Origin: Planctomycetota bacterium
Lineage (GTDB): Bacteria; Planctomycetota; Planctomycetia; Pirellulales; Pirellulaceae
NCBI GenBank assembly: GCA_019347795.1
Contig: JAHWKS010000201.1
Coordinates: forward strand, 1-7,987
Reading direction: 5' to 3'
DNA: 7,987 bases
Each line of letters begins with the position of its first letter. The first letter of the stretch is position 1. Below, piece by piece: positions 1-7,215 of this stretch. A program made the translations under genes and the position numbers. The notes beneath the pieces were generated by a model that was not told where the DNA came from, searched no databases, and saw only the letters and a list, made by a program, of their open reading frames with translations.

Positions 1-3
1 TAG

Positions 4-1359
4 CTCGACGAAGATTCCGAGAAAGTCTTCGAGCATCACAGTCTTTCGGAGATCGCAGACGACGATGAGAACGAACAACGGCTGGAGGAGCGCCGCCGGC
101 GAGCTGAAAACTGGATCGCTCCTATTGTGGTCACTACGAATGTCCAATTTTTCGAAAGTCTGTTTTGCAATCAGCCTGGCCGCTGTCGAAAACTGCATAA
201 CGTGGCGCGAAGTGTCGTAGTTCTCGACGAGTGCCAAACCGTGCCGCCGTCCCTGGTGGCGCCGACCTGTTCAATGCTCGGGCAACTTACCGAGCACCTG
301 AATTGCACCATCGTCCTCTGCACCGCGACGCAGCCGATGTGGGAAAGACGTACCGGCTTTGCCGAGGGTTTGCACACGGTGCGGCAGGCGGCGCCGGCGT
401 CGCTCGAATTGTTTCGGCGCCTTCGACGCACCCAAGTTACATGGCCCGCGGCTTCCGAGCCGCCATGGGATTGGCCACGCGTGGCGGACAAAATCCCGGA
501 AGATACAGCGGCGCTTTGCGTCGTGAACACGAAGCGAGCGGCGCTGCAGTTGTTTGAGGAGTTGAAGGCGCGCGGCCGCATGGGCTTAGTACACCTATCG
601 ACCAACATGTGCCCGGCCCACCGTTTGAAAATCCTCGACGAAGTTCGTCGTCGCCTGCTGGTGAGCCAACCTTGCACATTGGTTTCGACGCAATTGATCG
701 AGGCGGGCGTCGATGTCGATTTTCCCATCGTGTTTCGCCAACTGGCGCCGCTCGAAGCGATCGTACAGGCGGCCGGCCGATGCAACCGTGAAGGGCAGCT
801 GAATGACGCAGCGGGGAATCCTGGCGGCCGCGTCATCGTCTTCCGCACTGTTGGAGACGCATCACCCAATGACCCTTGGTATCGCGCGGGAATTCAGATC
901 GTCGAGCAGTTGCTTCGCGCCGGGTACACGCCGGATATCCACAACCCGGCGGATTTGGAGGATTACTTTCGACGGCTATATAGGTCGGGCGAGCTGGACG
1001 CCAAGCGGATTCAGGAGCTTCGCGGCCGGATGTTCGCCACAATCTGGCGCGGCGATCCCGGACAAGCTAACCTAGGGCGATACCGGATCGTCGAAGAGGA
1101 CACGACTCCGGTGGTCGTCGTCAAGTGGAAGGAACGACACGATCACATCGAAAAACTCTTGAAGGAATACCGGCGGAGTCCCACGCGTTCTCTTCGCCGC
1201 CGACTTTCGCAGTTTCAAGTCAACCTGCGCGACTTCGAGATTGAACAATCTTCGGAATTGCTGATGGAAGAGCCCGTCGGCGTCTTTTCCTGGCGGGGAG
1301 CCTACGACGATGCAACCGGATTGATTTTTCGCTACGCGAGTGAAGATTTGGTGGTCTAA
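4..1359 (+). CDS. cas3: CRISPR-associated nuclease-helicase Cas3, type I-C, 3' part (5' end missing or interrupted)
   Basis: Cas3 is recruited by target-bound Cascade and unwinds and degrades DNA. This is the C-terminal 451 codons; I-C Cas3 is usually about 730-800 residues, so the HD nuclease domain and the Walker A motif (GKT) lie outside the window. Visible helicase motifs are: the PIVVTTNVQFFESLF segment (from about 121), the DExx box variant DECQ (226-237) within VVVLDECQTVP, motif III TATQP (322-336), the STQLIEAGVDVDFP stretch leading into motif VI QAAGRCNR (766-789), and a Cas3-type C-terminal domain. Family similarity starts before the first usual start codon (GTG at 127): codons 4-126 read as typical Cas3 sequence (FEHHSL, then AENWIAPIVV). 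GTG 127 is therefore probably not the true start. Bases 1-3 are an in-frame TAG, so the gene may be a pseudogene or carry an error here. It ends with TAA and lies 54 nt before cas5c. Identity is very sure; intactness is unknown. Confidence 0.95.
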   Translation, partial: LDEDSEKVFEHHSLSEIADDDENEQRLEERRRRAENWIAPIVVTTNVQFFESLFCNQPGRCRKLHNVARSVVVLDECQTVPPSLVAPTCSMLGQLTEHLNCTIVLCTATQPMWERRTGFAEGLHTVRQAAPASLELFRRLRRTQVTWPAASEPPWDWPRVADKIPEDTAALCVVNTKRAALQLFEELKARGRMGLVHLSTNMCPAHRLKILDEVRRRLLVSQPCTLVSTQLIEAGVDVDFPIVFRQLAPLEAIVQAAGRCNREGQLNDAAGNPGGRVIVFRTVGDASPNDPWYRAGIQIVEQLLRAGYTPDIHNPADLEDYFRRLYRSGELDAKRIQELRGRMFATIWRGDPGQANLGRYRIVEEDTTPVVVVKWKERHDHIEKLLKEYRRSPTRSLRRRLSQFQVNLRDFEIEQSSELLMEEPVGVFSWRGAYDDATGLIFRYASEDLVV

Positions 1360-1413
1360 CGACAGTCCGGACTTGATCGAAAAGCGTTTGCGCCGTTTTC
1401 CGAGGGATTTCCG

Positions 1414-2193
1414 ATGTCGTCAACAGTATCCGTGAAAGTCTGGGGCGAGTGGGCGTGTTTCACTCGTCCGGAATTGAAGGTCGAGCGAATGTCATACCTG
1501 GCGATGACCCCCTCGGCCGCGCGTGGGGTGCTGGAGGCCCTCGTCTGGAAGCCGCAAATGCGCTGGCACGTGCGCCGCATCGATATACTGCGGCCGCCGC
1601 ATCTCATGGGAGTCCGTCGCAACGAGATTCAAGACAAGATCGCCCCGCGGACCGTGGGCGAGTGGATGAGCGATCCCACGGCGTTCGAACCCTATCTGGT
1701 CGACTCCGCCGGGCGCGAGAGCGTCGGCGGCCAGAATCGCACGCAGCGAAACACCATCGCCTTGCGGAACGTCGCCTACGTGATCCACGCGACGCCGCTT
1801 CTCACCCGCAAGGCGAACAAGCCCCGCGAACGGCCGCCCGACGAGGATGAAAACGGCGGTCCCGACACGGTCGCCAAGTATGTCGCGATGTTTCAGCGAC
1901 GCGTGGCCCGCGGCCAATGTTTTCATCGCCCCTACCTCGGCTGCCGGGAATTCTTTGCCCACTTCGGCCCGGCTGGCGATGATGACCGCCCCATCGACTG
2001 GACGGCGGACTTGGGATGGATGCTCTACGATCTGGACTTCGGCGCCGACGGCCGAAACACGCCCGGCTTTTTCGCGGCGCAAATTACACGCGGCGTCCTC
2101 CACTGCGACCGATTGGCGCCCGGACCGAACGGCGAGGCACCCATTCAAGTGTTCGGCTGGTCTGAACCCAAGCAGAAGGAGCCGATCAAATGA
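1414..2193 (+). CDS. cas5c: Cas5c (Cas5d), type I-C pre-crRNA endoribonuclease and Cascade subunit
   Basis: In type I-C there is no Cas6. Cas5c cuts pre-crRNA at the base of the repeat hairpin and then stays on the 5' handle in Cascade. The protein is 259 residues, normal or slightly long for the family. The N-terminal RAMP strand is VSVKVWGEWACFTRPE (5-20), followed by TPSAARGVLEALVWKP (32-47), RWHVRRIDIL (50-59) and a glycine-rich conserved block GQCFHRPYLGCREF (167-180). The stretch at 155-163 (KYVAMFQRR) lines up with the family's catalytic Lys-His region, but the second residue is Tyr (Y156), not His. The position of the Tyr46 described for the Bacillus halodurans enzyme seems to be Val44. 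Both alignments are from memory. The ATG start has a GAGGGA site at 1402-1407. The stop TGA (2191-2193) overlaps the cas8c start in ATGA, suggesting coupled translation. Confidence 0.95.
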   Translation: MSSTVSVKVWGEWACFTRPELKVERMSYLAMTPSAARGVLEALVWKPQMRWHVRRIDILRPPHLMGVRRNEIQDKIAPRTVGEWMSDPTAFEPYLVDSAGRESVGGQNRTQRNTIALRNVAYVIHATPLLTRKANKPRERPPDEDENGGPDTVAKYVAMFQRRVARGQCFHRPYLGCREFFAHFGPAGDDDRPIDWTADLGWMLYDLDFGADGRNTPGFFAAQITRGVLHCDRLAPGPNGEAPIQVFGWSEPKQKEPIK

Positions 2194-4004
2194 TTCTGCA
2201 GCGGCTGTATGAATTGGCGGACCGTGAAAACTTCCTGGACGATTTGGCGTTTGAGGAATTGCCCGTCCCGTACATCGTTCATCTCTCGGAAGACGGCAAG
2301 TACCTCAACGTTCAGGAGCGTCGCGGCGTAATCGAATTGCCGACCAAGAAGGGAGGAGCGCCGCGCATTCGCCCTGACCGCGGTAAGGAGATGCTTGTTC
2401 CCCGCGCTCACGGCAACACCGCAAATAAGGGCTTTGCTCGCTACTTCGCAGATACTCTCGCCCGCGTGCTGCCGCTGAATGATGATCCAAAGAGTGCCGC
2501 CAGCCGGGAAACCTTCTGGCGCCAGATCGGCGAGGCCGCCAATGAGACGAAGGATCCGGCCTTGGTCGCGGTGCGGAGCTTCGGGCGTTGCCTGGTCGAA
2601 TACGACTCCCTCGCAGCCCAAGTTCGTGCGGAGGTTGAACAGCTCAAGCCCGGTACCGGTGATCGTTGCACCTTCGCGTGGTTCCCGGACGAGGGCGCCA
2701 CGATCATTGAACGCGATTCCGTCCGGTGTTTTTACCGGGCGCTCTTCGGCCGCGTCGCAGAGGAGCGACAGCGGGATTTCGTGGAGGGTTTCTGCCAAAT
2801 CACCGGCGAGCGGGCGCCGCTTCCGCGCACGCACACCACGAGCATTTCCGGCGTGCCGGGCGGCCTGCCGCAGGGGGTGAGCGTCGTCTCGTTCGATAAA
2901 GCCGCCTTTGAAAGTTACGGGCTGGACAAAGCGGTGAATTCCGGCATCGGCTTTCGCGCCGCGGCAGGCTATACGCGAGCGCTTTCGGCGCTGGTCGCCA
3001 ACAAAGTGCCGGGCGTGCCCAAAAGCAGTCTGCGGCTCGGCAGTGTTCTGTTCCTGTTTTGGGCGCGTACGAAGAAGGATGTCAACGATATCATGCACCT
3101 GCTCGATGGCGACGAGCAGGAAGTGGCGAACATTCTTAGCGCTGCGCATGGAGGACGATTGCCCGAGGCAGGCGCCGACGCCGACTTCTACTGCCTGACC
3201 CTTTCCGGCAACAAAGCGCGGGCGATCATTCGGGACTATCTCGAAGAGCCGGTTCCGTGCGCGAAGGAGAGCCTTCGTCAATGGTTCACCGACTTAGAGA
3301 TCATTGACGTGTATGAAAACCGCCTCCGGGCCAACTTCCCGCTGTGGATGTTGGCAGGCGCCACTACCCGGTCCGGCGATGAACTGCCGCCGGACCTGCC
3401 GACCTCGTTACTTGCGTCGGCGCTGGACAAGAACCGGCCGCTGCCGGATCACGTGCTCGCTGCCTGTCTGCGCAGAATTCGCGCTGAATCGGGCGCCGGC
3501 CAGTTTTCTCCCGCACGCATGGCCCTGATTCGACTGATCTTGAACCACTCCCATTCCCTAGGAGAAACTCCCATGACGCCGACGCTCGACGATTCTCACG
3601 CCGACGCGGGTTACGTTTGCGGCCGCCTTTTCGCGTGTCTGGCGTACATTCAGGCCTTCGAGCGCGACTCGAAGAAGCACGGTTACGGACAGGACGCGCC
3701 CCTTGTGAGCGCTTACTTCGGTGCGGCGTCCGCGTCGCCGCGAAGCGTCTTCGGCGCCTTATTGCGTCAGACGCAGTTTCGGCTGAAGAAGCTGCAGGAT
3801 GAGCATTACGGCTTCGTCACCAACCGCAACAAGGAAATTGAGAATCTGGCTGTGCGGCTTGGCGACACCGGCGCCTTCCGCGGCGAGTTTCCCGCCACGC
3901 TGACGCTTCCGCAACAGGGCCGATTTGCCCTTGGCTTTTACCATCAACGGGCTGCGTATCGCTCCGCGGCCGACAAAAGGAATTCGTCGAACGAGAGTGT
4001 CTAA
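2190..4004 (+). CDS. cas8c: Cas8c (Csd1), type I-C Cascade large subunit
   Basis: Cas8c is the large subunit of the I-C effector complex. It contacts the PAM, helps open target DNA and recruits Cas3. The protein is 604 residues, the usual Csd1 size. It opens with MILQRLYELADRE, typical of the family. A strongly conserved central block lies at about residues 202-245: CQITGERAPLPRTHTTSISG, then GGLPQGVSVVSFDKAAFESY. The C-terminal helical part from M462 carries its own start site and is probably also made as Cas11c (separate entry). ATG is preceded by AAGGAG (2176-2181) at 8 nt and overlaps the cas5c stop by the ATGA arrangement, so expression is likely coupled to cas5c. The stop TAA lies 36 nt before cas7c. 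No frameshift or missing segment was seen. The subtype call is supported by the neighbouring Cas5c and Cas7c and by the lack of cas6. Confidence 0.96.
   Translation: MILQRLYELADRENFLDDLAFEELPVPYIVHLSEDGKYLNVQERRGVIELPTKKGGAPRIRPDRGKEMLVPRAHGNTANKGFARYFADTLARVLPLNDDPKSAASRETFWRQIGEAANETKDPALVAVRSFGRCLVEYDSLAAQVRAEVEQLKPGTGDRCTFAWFPDEGATIIERDSVRCFYRALFGRVAEERQRDFVEGFCQITGERAPLPRTHTTSISGVPGGLPQGVSVVSFDKAAFESYGLDKAVNSGIGFRAAAGYTRALSALVANKVPGVPKSSLRLGSVLFLFWARTKKDVNDIMHLLDGDEQEVANILSAAHGGRLPEAGADADFYCLTLSGNKARAIIRDYLEEPVPCAKESLRQWFTDLEIIDVYENRLRANFPLWMLAGATTRSGDELPPDLPTSLLASALDKNRPLPDHVLAACLRRIRAESGAGQFSPARMALIRLILNHSHSLGETPMTPTLDDSHADAGYVCGRLFACLAYIQAFERDSKKHGYGQDAPLVSAYFGAASASPRSVFGALLRQTQFRLKKLQDEHYGFVTNRNKEIENLAVRLGDTGAFRGEFPATLTLPQQGRFALGFYHQRAAYRSAADKRNSSNESV
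3560..3575 (+). promoter_or_regulatory. Internal ribosome binding site and start codon for Cas11c
   Basis: AGGAG at 3560-3564, a spacer of 8 nt (AAACTCCC), then ATG at 3573-3575 inside cas8c and in its reading frame. The strength and spacing match those of the ordinary gene starts in this operon (cas8c AAGGAG at 8 nt, cas7c AGGAGG at 7 nt). It also sits where the small-subunit domain begins. Confidence 0.75.
3573..4004 (+). CDS. cas11c: Cas11c small subunit, from an internal in-frame start within cas8c
   Basis: An ATG at 3573 is in frame with cas8c (codon 462) and would give a 143-residue product identical to the Cas8c C terminus, beginning MTPTLDDSHADAGYVCGRL. It has a good Shine-Dalgarno site, AGGAG at 3560-3564, 8 nt upstream. 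The product looks mostly alpha-helical, as expected for a small subunit, with stretches such as GRLFACLAYIQAFERD and QTQFRLKKLQDEHYGF. It is established for type I-C (and I-B, I-D) that the small subunit Cas11 is translated independently from the 3' end of the cas8 or cas10d gene. Copies of Cas11 line the Cascade belly and stabilise the displaced strand. Seen: the site, the frame and the spacing. Inferred: that it is used. Gene callers usually miss this product because it lies wholly inside cas8c. Confidence 0.8.
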   Translation: MTPTLDDSHADAGYVCGRLFACLAYIQAFERDSKKHGYGQDAPLVSAYFGAASASPRSVFGALLRQTQFRLKKLQDEHYGFVTNRNKEIENLAVRLGDTGAFRGEFPATLTLPQQGRFALGFYHQRAAYRSAADKRNSSNESV

Positions 4005-4040
4005 ACTTCCGTATCCGTTCCCGTCTGAGGAGGCTTTCCT

Positions 4041-5009
4041 ATGGCTACCGTTACCGCCAATCCTTCCACCGTCATCAATCGCCGGTATGACTTTGTGTTC
4101 TTGTTCGACGTCACGGACGGGAATCCTAACGGCGACCCCGATGCAGGCAATCTGCCGCGGCTCGATCCGGAAACGCTGCAGGGATTCGTGACTGACGTTT
4201 GCCTTAAACGAAAGATTCGCAATGCGGTCGCCGCCTTGGGCCGCGAAAAGCCGGGGCAGGAGTTGTATTTTCAAACGCAGGATGCGGTCTACGAGCGGCG
4301 GATTCTGAACCTGCAACATCAGCGCGCCTACGACGCGTTGAAAGAGGAGGGAAAGCTCGAGAGCGACGAGAAGAAATCGAAGGGCAAGGCAGAAAACACC
4401 GCCAAGGCGCGGGAGTGGATGTGCCGCAACTTTTTTGACATTCGCGCGTTCGGCGCGGTGATGACGACCGGCGTCAACTGCGGGCAGGTGCGGGGCCCGC
4501 TGCAAATGACGTTCGCGCGGTCCCTCGACCGCATCGTGCCGATGGAGATCGCCATCACCCGGAAGTCGGTCACCACCGAGAAGGAAGCGGAGTCGCAGGC
4601 GAAAAATGACGGCTCGATAACGGGCACGATGGGTCGAAAGAGCACGATTCCCTACGCCCTCTATCGCGGCGCCGGATTCGTCAATCCGCTTCTGGCGAGA
4701 GACACCGGGTTCACCTTCGGCGATCTGCGGCTGTTCTTCGACGCCATGATTCGAATGTTCGATCTGGACCGCTCAGCGTCGCGCGGGTTGATGACGCTCC
4801 GCAAAGTTTTCGTGTTTGAGCATGAGAGCCCGCTCGGGAATGCACCGGCGCATCTTCTGTTCGATCGCGTTCAAACGCCGGACTTGGGACCGGAAGCGGC
4901 GCCTCGCAGATTTTCGGATTACCATGTGGCCGTCGATCGTGAGAACCTGCCGTCGGGCGTGACCCTTTACGAACTTCCTGAGGAGATGGATCGCCTGTTC
5001 CCCCGGTAA
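4041..5009 (+). CDS. cas7c: Cas7c (Csd2), type I-C Cascade backbone subunit
   Basis: Cas7c is the RNA-binding backbone; several copies coat the crRNA spacer in the effector complex. The protein is 322 residues, in the usual range for Csd2. The hallmark N-terminal RAMP strand and loop are at about residues 13-37: NRRYDFVFLFDVTDGNPNG, followed by DPDAGNLPRLDPET. Next comes VTDVCLKRKIRN, and later the conserved RGPLQMTFARSLDRIVPMEI (about 151-170) and LYRGAGFVNP. A lysine- and glutamate-rich stretch at about 98-122 (LKEEGKLESDEKKSKGK and on) is a likely flexible or thumb region. The ATG start is clear, with a full AGGAGG at 4028-4033, 7 nt upstream. This is the strongest ribosome site in the operon, which fits the need for many Cas7 copies per complex. 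It ends in TAA, only a few bases before cas4. Confidence 0.97.
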   Translation: MATVTANPSTVINRRYDFVFLFDVTDGNPNGDPDAGNLPRLDPETLQGFVTDVCLKRKIRNAVAALGREKPGQELYFQTQDAVYERRILNLQHQRAYDALKEEGKLESDEKKSKGKAENTAKAREWMCRNFFDIRAFGAVMTTGVNCGQVRGPLQMTFARSLDRIVPMEIAITRKSVTTEKEAESQAKNDGSITGTMGRKSTIPYALYRGAGFVNPLLARDTGFTFGDLRLFFDAMIRMFDLDRSASRGLMTLRKVFVFEHESPLGNAPAHLLFDRVQTPDLGPEAAPRRFSDYHVAVDRENLPSGVTLYELPEEMDRLFPR

Positions 5010-5014
5010 CGCGA

Positions 5015-5704
5015 TTGCGAGAACGTTCCGTGGCCTTCGCCACAAGTATCCCGCCCGCCGACGAAGAAAACTTCCAGCCGCTCCGCGCTCTGAACGACCT
5101 GCTCTATTGTGAGCGCCGATGTGCTTTGCATCGGGTGGAGGAGGTTTGGGTGGAGAATGTGTTTACGCTGGAAGGGACGGCGGCGCATGGGCGAGCGCAT
5201 GCGGCGCGGGCAGTGGCCGAGGCCGAGGGGGATGGGCGCGTCGTGCGGGGGATGTGGCTGCGGTGCGAGCGGCTGGGGCTTGTCGGCAAGGCCGATGTCG
5301 TGGAATTTCGCCGCGAGCCAGGGTCCGGCGGCGAGGTTCCCTTTCCCATCGAGTACAAGCGCGGGCGGCGGCGCCGCTGGAATAACGACGACGTGCAGCT
5401 CTGCGCGCAGGCCTTCTGCCTGGAGGAGATGCTCGGAGCCTCCGTTCTCGCCGGCGCCATCTTCCACGTGAAGTCGAAACGCCGTCGCGAGGTCCGCTTC
5501 GACGAGCCACTCCGCCGCCGGACGGAAGAGGCGGCCCGTCGCCTACACGAACTGTTCGCCTCGGGCCTCGCTCCGCCGGCGGTGCTCAAGCCGCAGTGCC
5601 GCGGCTGTTCACTCAAGGAGCTGTGTCTGCCCGAGTTGCTTTCCACCCGCGGCCGCGCCGCCCGCTACGCGCGGCGCCTCTACGTGATCGAGGGGGACGA
5701 GTGA
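5015..5704 (+). CDS. cas4: Cas4, RecB-like Fe-S nuclease for spacer acquisition (start uncertain)
   Basis: Cas4 trims prespacers and helps Cas1-Cas2 choose and orient PAM-flanked DNA. From the TTG at 5015 the protein is 229 residues. The four iron-sulfur cysteines are present: C32 in LLYCERRCAL, and C195, C198, C204 in CRGCSLKELC. RecB nuclease motifs are in order: H58/H62 (GTAAHGRAH), D94 (GKADVVEF), E113 and K115 (PIEYKRG), and Q128 in DDVQLCAQAF. The start is either TTG 5015 or GTG 5030 (five residues shorter). Neither has a convincing Shine-Dalgarno site, and translation may be coupled to cas7c, which ends at 5009. All conserved sequence lies downstream of both. The stop TGA (5702-5704) overlaps the cas1 ATG as ATGA. 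The codons are more G/C-rich here than in the interference genes, but I see no sign of separate origin. Confidence 0.95.
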   Translation: MRERSVAFATSIPPADEENFQPLRALNDLLYCERRCALHRVEEVWVENVFTLEGTAAHGRAHAARAVAEAEGDGRVVRGMWLRCERLGLVGKADVVEFRREPGSGGEVPFPIEYKRGRRRRWNNDDVQLCAQAFCLEEMLGASVLAGAIFHVKSKRRREVRFDEPLRRRTEEAARRLHELFASGLAPPAVLKPQCRGCSLKELCLPELLSTRGRAARYARRLYVIEGDE

Positions 5705-6735
5705 TGCATCGCCACGCTAATACTTTGTACATCACTACACAGGGCGCTTACCTGAGGCGCGATCATGCCACGCTGCAAGTCAAGATCGAGAACAAAGTAC
5801 GCCTGACCGTGCCGCTGCACCACCTGGAGGGAGTCGTCTGCTTCGGTCGCGTCACCGTCAGCCACGGCGTGTACGAGGCGGTGAAAGAGCAGGGGCTGGC
5901 CGTCTCGTTTCTCACGCAGCACGGGCGGTTCTTGGCCCGAGTGGCTCCGCCCACGCAAGGGAACGTGCTGTTGCGGCGGACGCAGTATCGCATGGCCGAT
6001 GACACGGCGGCGTGCCTCTCGCTGGCACGGCCGATGATCGCCGCCAAAATCCAAAACGCACGAAACGTGCTGCTGCGGGCCGCCCGCGACGCGGGGGACG
6101 AGGCCCGGGTGACCCCGCTTCGCGCGGCCGCCCGGCAGATGGGGGCCTTGCTGATTCAACTGGTCGAGGCGATCGACCTGAATGCCGCCCGCGGCGTGGA
6201 GGGGAGCGCGGCCCGGGTGTACTTCGACGGGCTGACCTCGGCGATTCGCTCCGACGAGGCGTGTTTCGCTCTGAACGGCCGGAGCCGGCGCCCGCCGCGC
6301 GATCCGGTAAACGCGATGCTCTCGTTCGCGTACGCCCTGCTGCGGCACGACTGCCAGAGCGCGCTGGAGTCGGTGGGACTCGACCCGGCGGTGGGCTATC
6401 TGCATGTCGATCGTCCCGGCCGGCCGTCGCTGGCGCTCGATATAATGGAGGAGTTTCGGGCGCTGGTGGCCGACCGACTGGTGCTGGCGCTCATTAACCG
6501 GCGGCAGGTCCGCGGCAAAAACTTTTCGGAGGATCTCGGCGGGACGGTGTCGATGGACGACGCCGCCGGGCGAGCGATGCTCGTGGCTTGGCAGGAGCGG
6601 AAGCGGGAAGAGGTGAAGCACCCACTCTTAGAGGAGACGGTTCCGATCGGGCTGTTGCCGCACATCCAGGCCCGGCTGCTGGCCCGCACGCTTCGCGGCG
6701 ACTTGGCGGAGTATCCGGCCTTGGTGATGAAGTAA
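5704..6735 (+). CDS. cas1: Cas1, spacer integrase, type I-C
   Basis: Cas1 is the metal-dependent integrase that, with Cas2, inserts prespacers at the leader-repeat junction. The start is ATG 5704, overlapping the cas4 stop, with AGGGGG at 5691-5696 and 7 nt of spacing. The open frame extends upstream into cas4, but nothing there resembles Cas1. The protein is 343 residues, the usual I-C length. The N-terminal beta domain begins with NTLYITTQGAYLRRD (6-20), followed by LHHLEGVVCFGRVTVS. Catalytic residues of the family are visible: E166 in ARGVEGSAARVYF, H234 in GYLHVDRPGRPSLAL and D246 in LALDIMEEFR. The C terminus is complete, with stop TAA. No disabling change was seen, so the protein should be active. 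cas2 follows after 11 nt. Confidence 0.98.
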   Translation: MHRHANTLYITTQGAYLRRDHATLQVKIENKVRLTVPLHHLEGVVCFGRVTVSHGVYEAVKEQGLAVSFLTQHGRFLARVAPPTQGNVLLRRTQYRMADDTAACLSLARPMIAAKIQNARNVLLRAARDAGDEARVTPLRAAARQMGALLIQLVEAIDLNAARGVEGSAARVYFDGLTSAIRSDEACFALNGRSRRPPRDPVNAMLSFAYALLRHDCQSALESVGLDPAVGYLHVDRPGRPSLALDIMEEFRALVADRLVLALINRRQVRGKNFSEDLGGTVSMDDAAGRAMLVAWQERKREEVKHPLLEETVPIGLLPHIQARLLARTLRGDLAEYPALVMK

Positions 6736-6746
6736 GGGGAGCCGCC

Positions 6747-7037
6747 GTGCAAGTTTTGGTGACGTACGACGTGAGCACGACCAGCAAAGAGGGCCGGCGC
6801 CGGCTCCGCCGCGTCGCGCAAGTGTACCTCGACTTCGGCCAGCGGGTGCAGAAATCGGTGTTTGAGTGTACGGTGGACCCGACGGGTCTGGCCCGGCTGC
6901 GGCAGCGGCTCCTGGCGGAGATCGACGAGGCGGAAGACAGCCTGCGGGTTTACCGACTGCACGGTGCCTTTGAAGAGATTGTTGAGAACTACGGCCACGA
7001 CGGTCGAATCGACTACGAAGGCCCACTGATTGCCTGA
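6747..7037 (+). CDS. cas2: Cas2, spacer acquisition subunit
   Basis: Cas2 dimers bridge two Cas1 dimers in the integration complex. The start is GTG 6747, preceded by AAGGGGAG ending 6 nt upstream, giving 96 residues, the usual I-C Cas2 size. The family's first strand and conserved aspartate are at the N terminus: MQVLVTYDVSTT with D8. This is followed by GRRRLRRVAQVYLDFGQRVQ, the KSVFECTV strand and a DSLRVYRL strand. Its reading frame is open further upstream, into the end of cas1, but that part does not resemble Cas2, and the GTG fits the motif exactly. It ends with TGA and is the last gene before the leader and array. Confidence 0.97.
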   Translation: MQVLVTYDVSTTSKEGRRRLRRVAQVYLDFGQRVQKSVFECTVDPTGLARLRQRLLAEIDEAEDSLRVYRLHGAFEEIVENYGHDGRIDYEGPLIA

Positions 7038-7215
7038 GCCGCGAACGTCAAGCGCCGGCCGAAATGCCGAGAGGTTCGCGATCGCAGCAAAAGGAGCCTC
7101 CAACAGGGCTTAGGGCTCGTGCCAATGTTCGTTCCAACGCAATTCCTCTTCAACAAGGGAGGTTCGCGACTCACCCACTCCATGTGCTCCGCCCACAAGG
7201 ACTTACAGAGGGAGG
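7038..7215 (+). promoter_or_regulatory. CRISPR leader between cas2 and the first repeat
   Basis: This non-coding stretch of 178 nt joins cas2 to the first repeat. Array orientation (repeats end in ATTGAAAC, on the same strand as the cas genes) places the leader here, so it should carry the array promoter and the Cas1-Cas2 integration signals. I could not recognise a clear -35/-10 pair, and the stretch is not strongly AT-rich. Visible structure: GAGGTTCGCGA occurs twice (7071-7081 and 7159-7169), and its core occurs inverted at 7040-7046. The last leader bases, GGGAGG (7210-7215), are complementary to CCTCC within the first repeat. Small open frames here have no ribosome site or recognisable product. 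Confidence 0.8.
7040..7080 (+). repeat. Inverted repeat just after cas2 (possible terminator or leader element)
   Basis: CGCGAAC (7040-7046) pairs with GTTCGCG (7074-7080), a 7-bp stem. Within the loop CGGC (7056-7059) can pair with GCCG (7066-7069), giving a two-tier fold. It starts 2 nt after the cas2 stop, where a terminator would be expected. No run of T follows, so it is not a standard intrinsic terminator. It could instead be a protein-binding or structural part of the leader, since the GTTCGCG core recurs at 7162-7168. Confidence 0.35.

Noticed and set aside
2145..3281. Long minus-strand open frame (378 codons) opposite cas8c
   Set aside because: It is a GC-rich shadow of cas8c with no recognisable motif; cas8c has family motifs and a ribosome site on the + strand.
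5596..5703. Extension of the cas1 frame upstream into cas4
   Set aside because: The extra 36 residues do not resemble the Cas1 N terminus, and ATG 5704 has a good ribosome site and overlaps the cas4 stop.
5680..6621. Minus-strand open frame (313 codons) opposite cas1
   Set aside because: It is a shadow of cas1, with His/Arg/Pro-rich low-complexity sequence and no family resemblance.
6588..6746. Extension of the cas2 frame upstream into cas1
   Set aside because: Cas2 begins with the conserved strand holding Asp8, which follows GTG 6747 directly; the upstream codons are a shadow of cas1.
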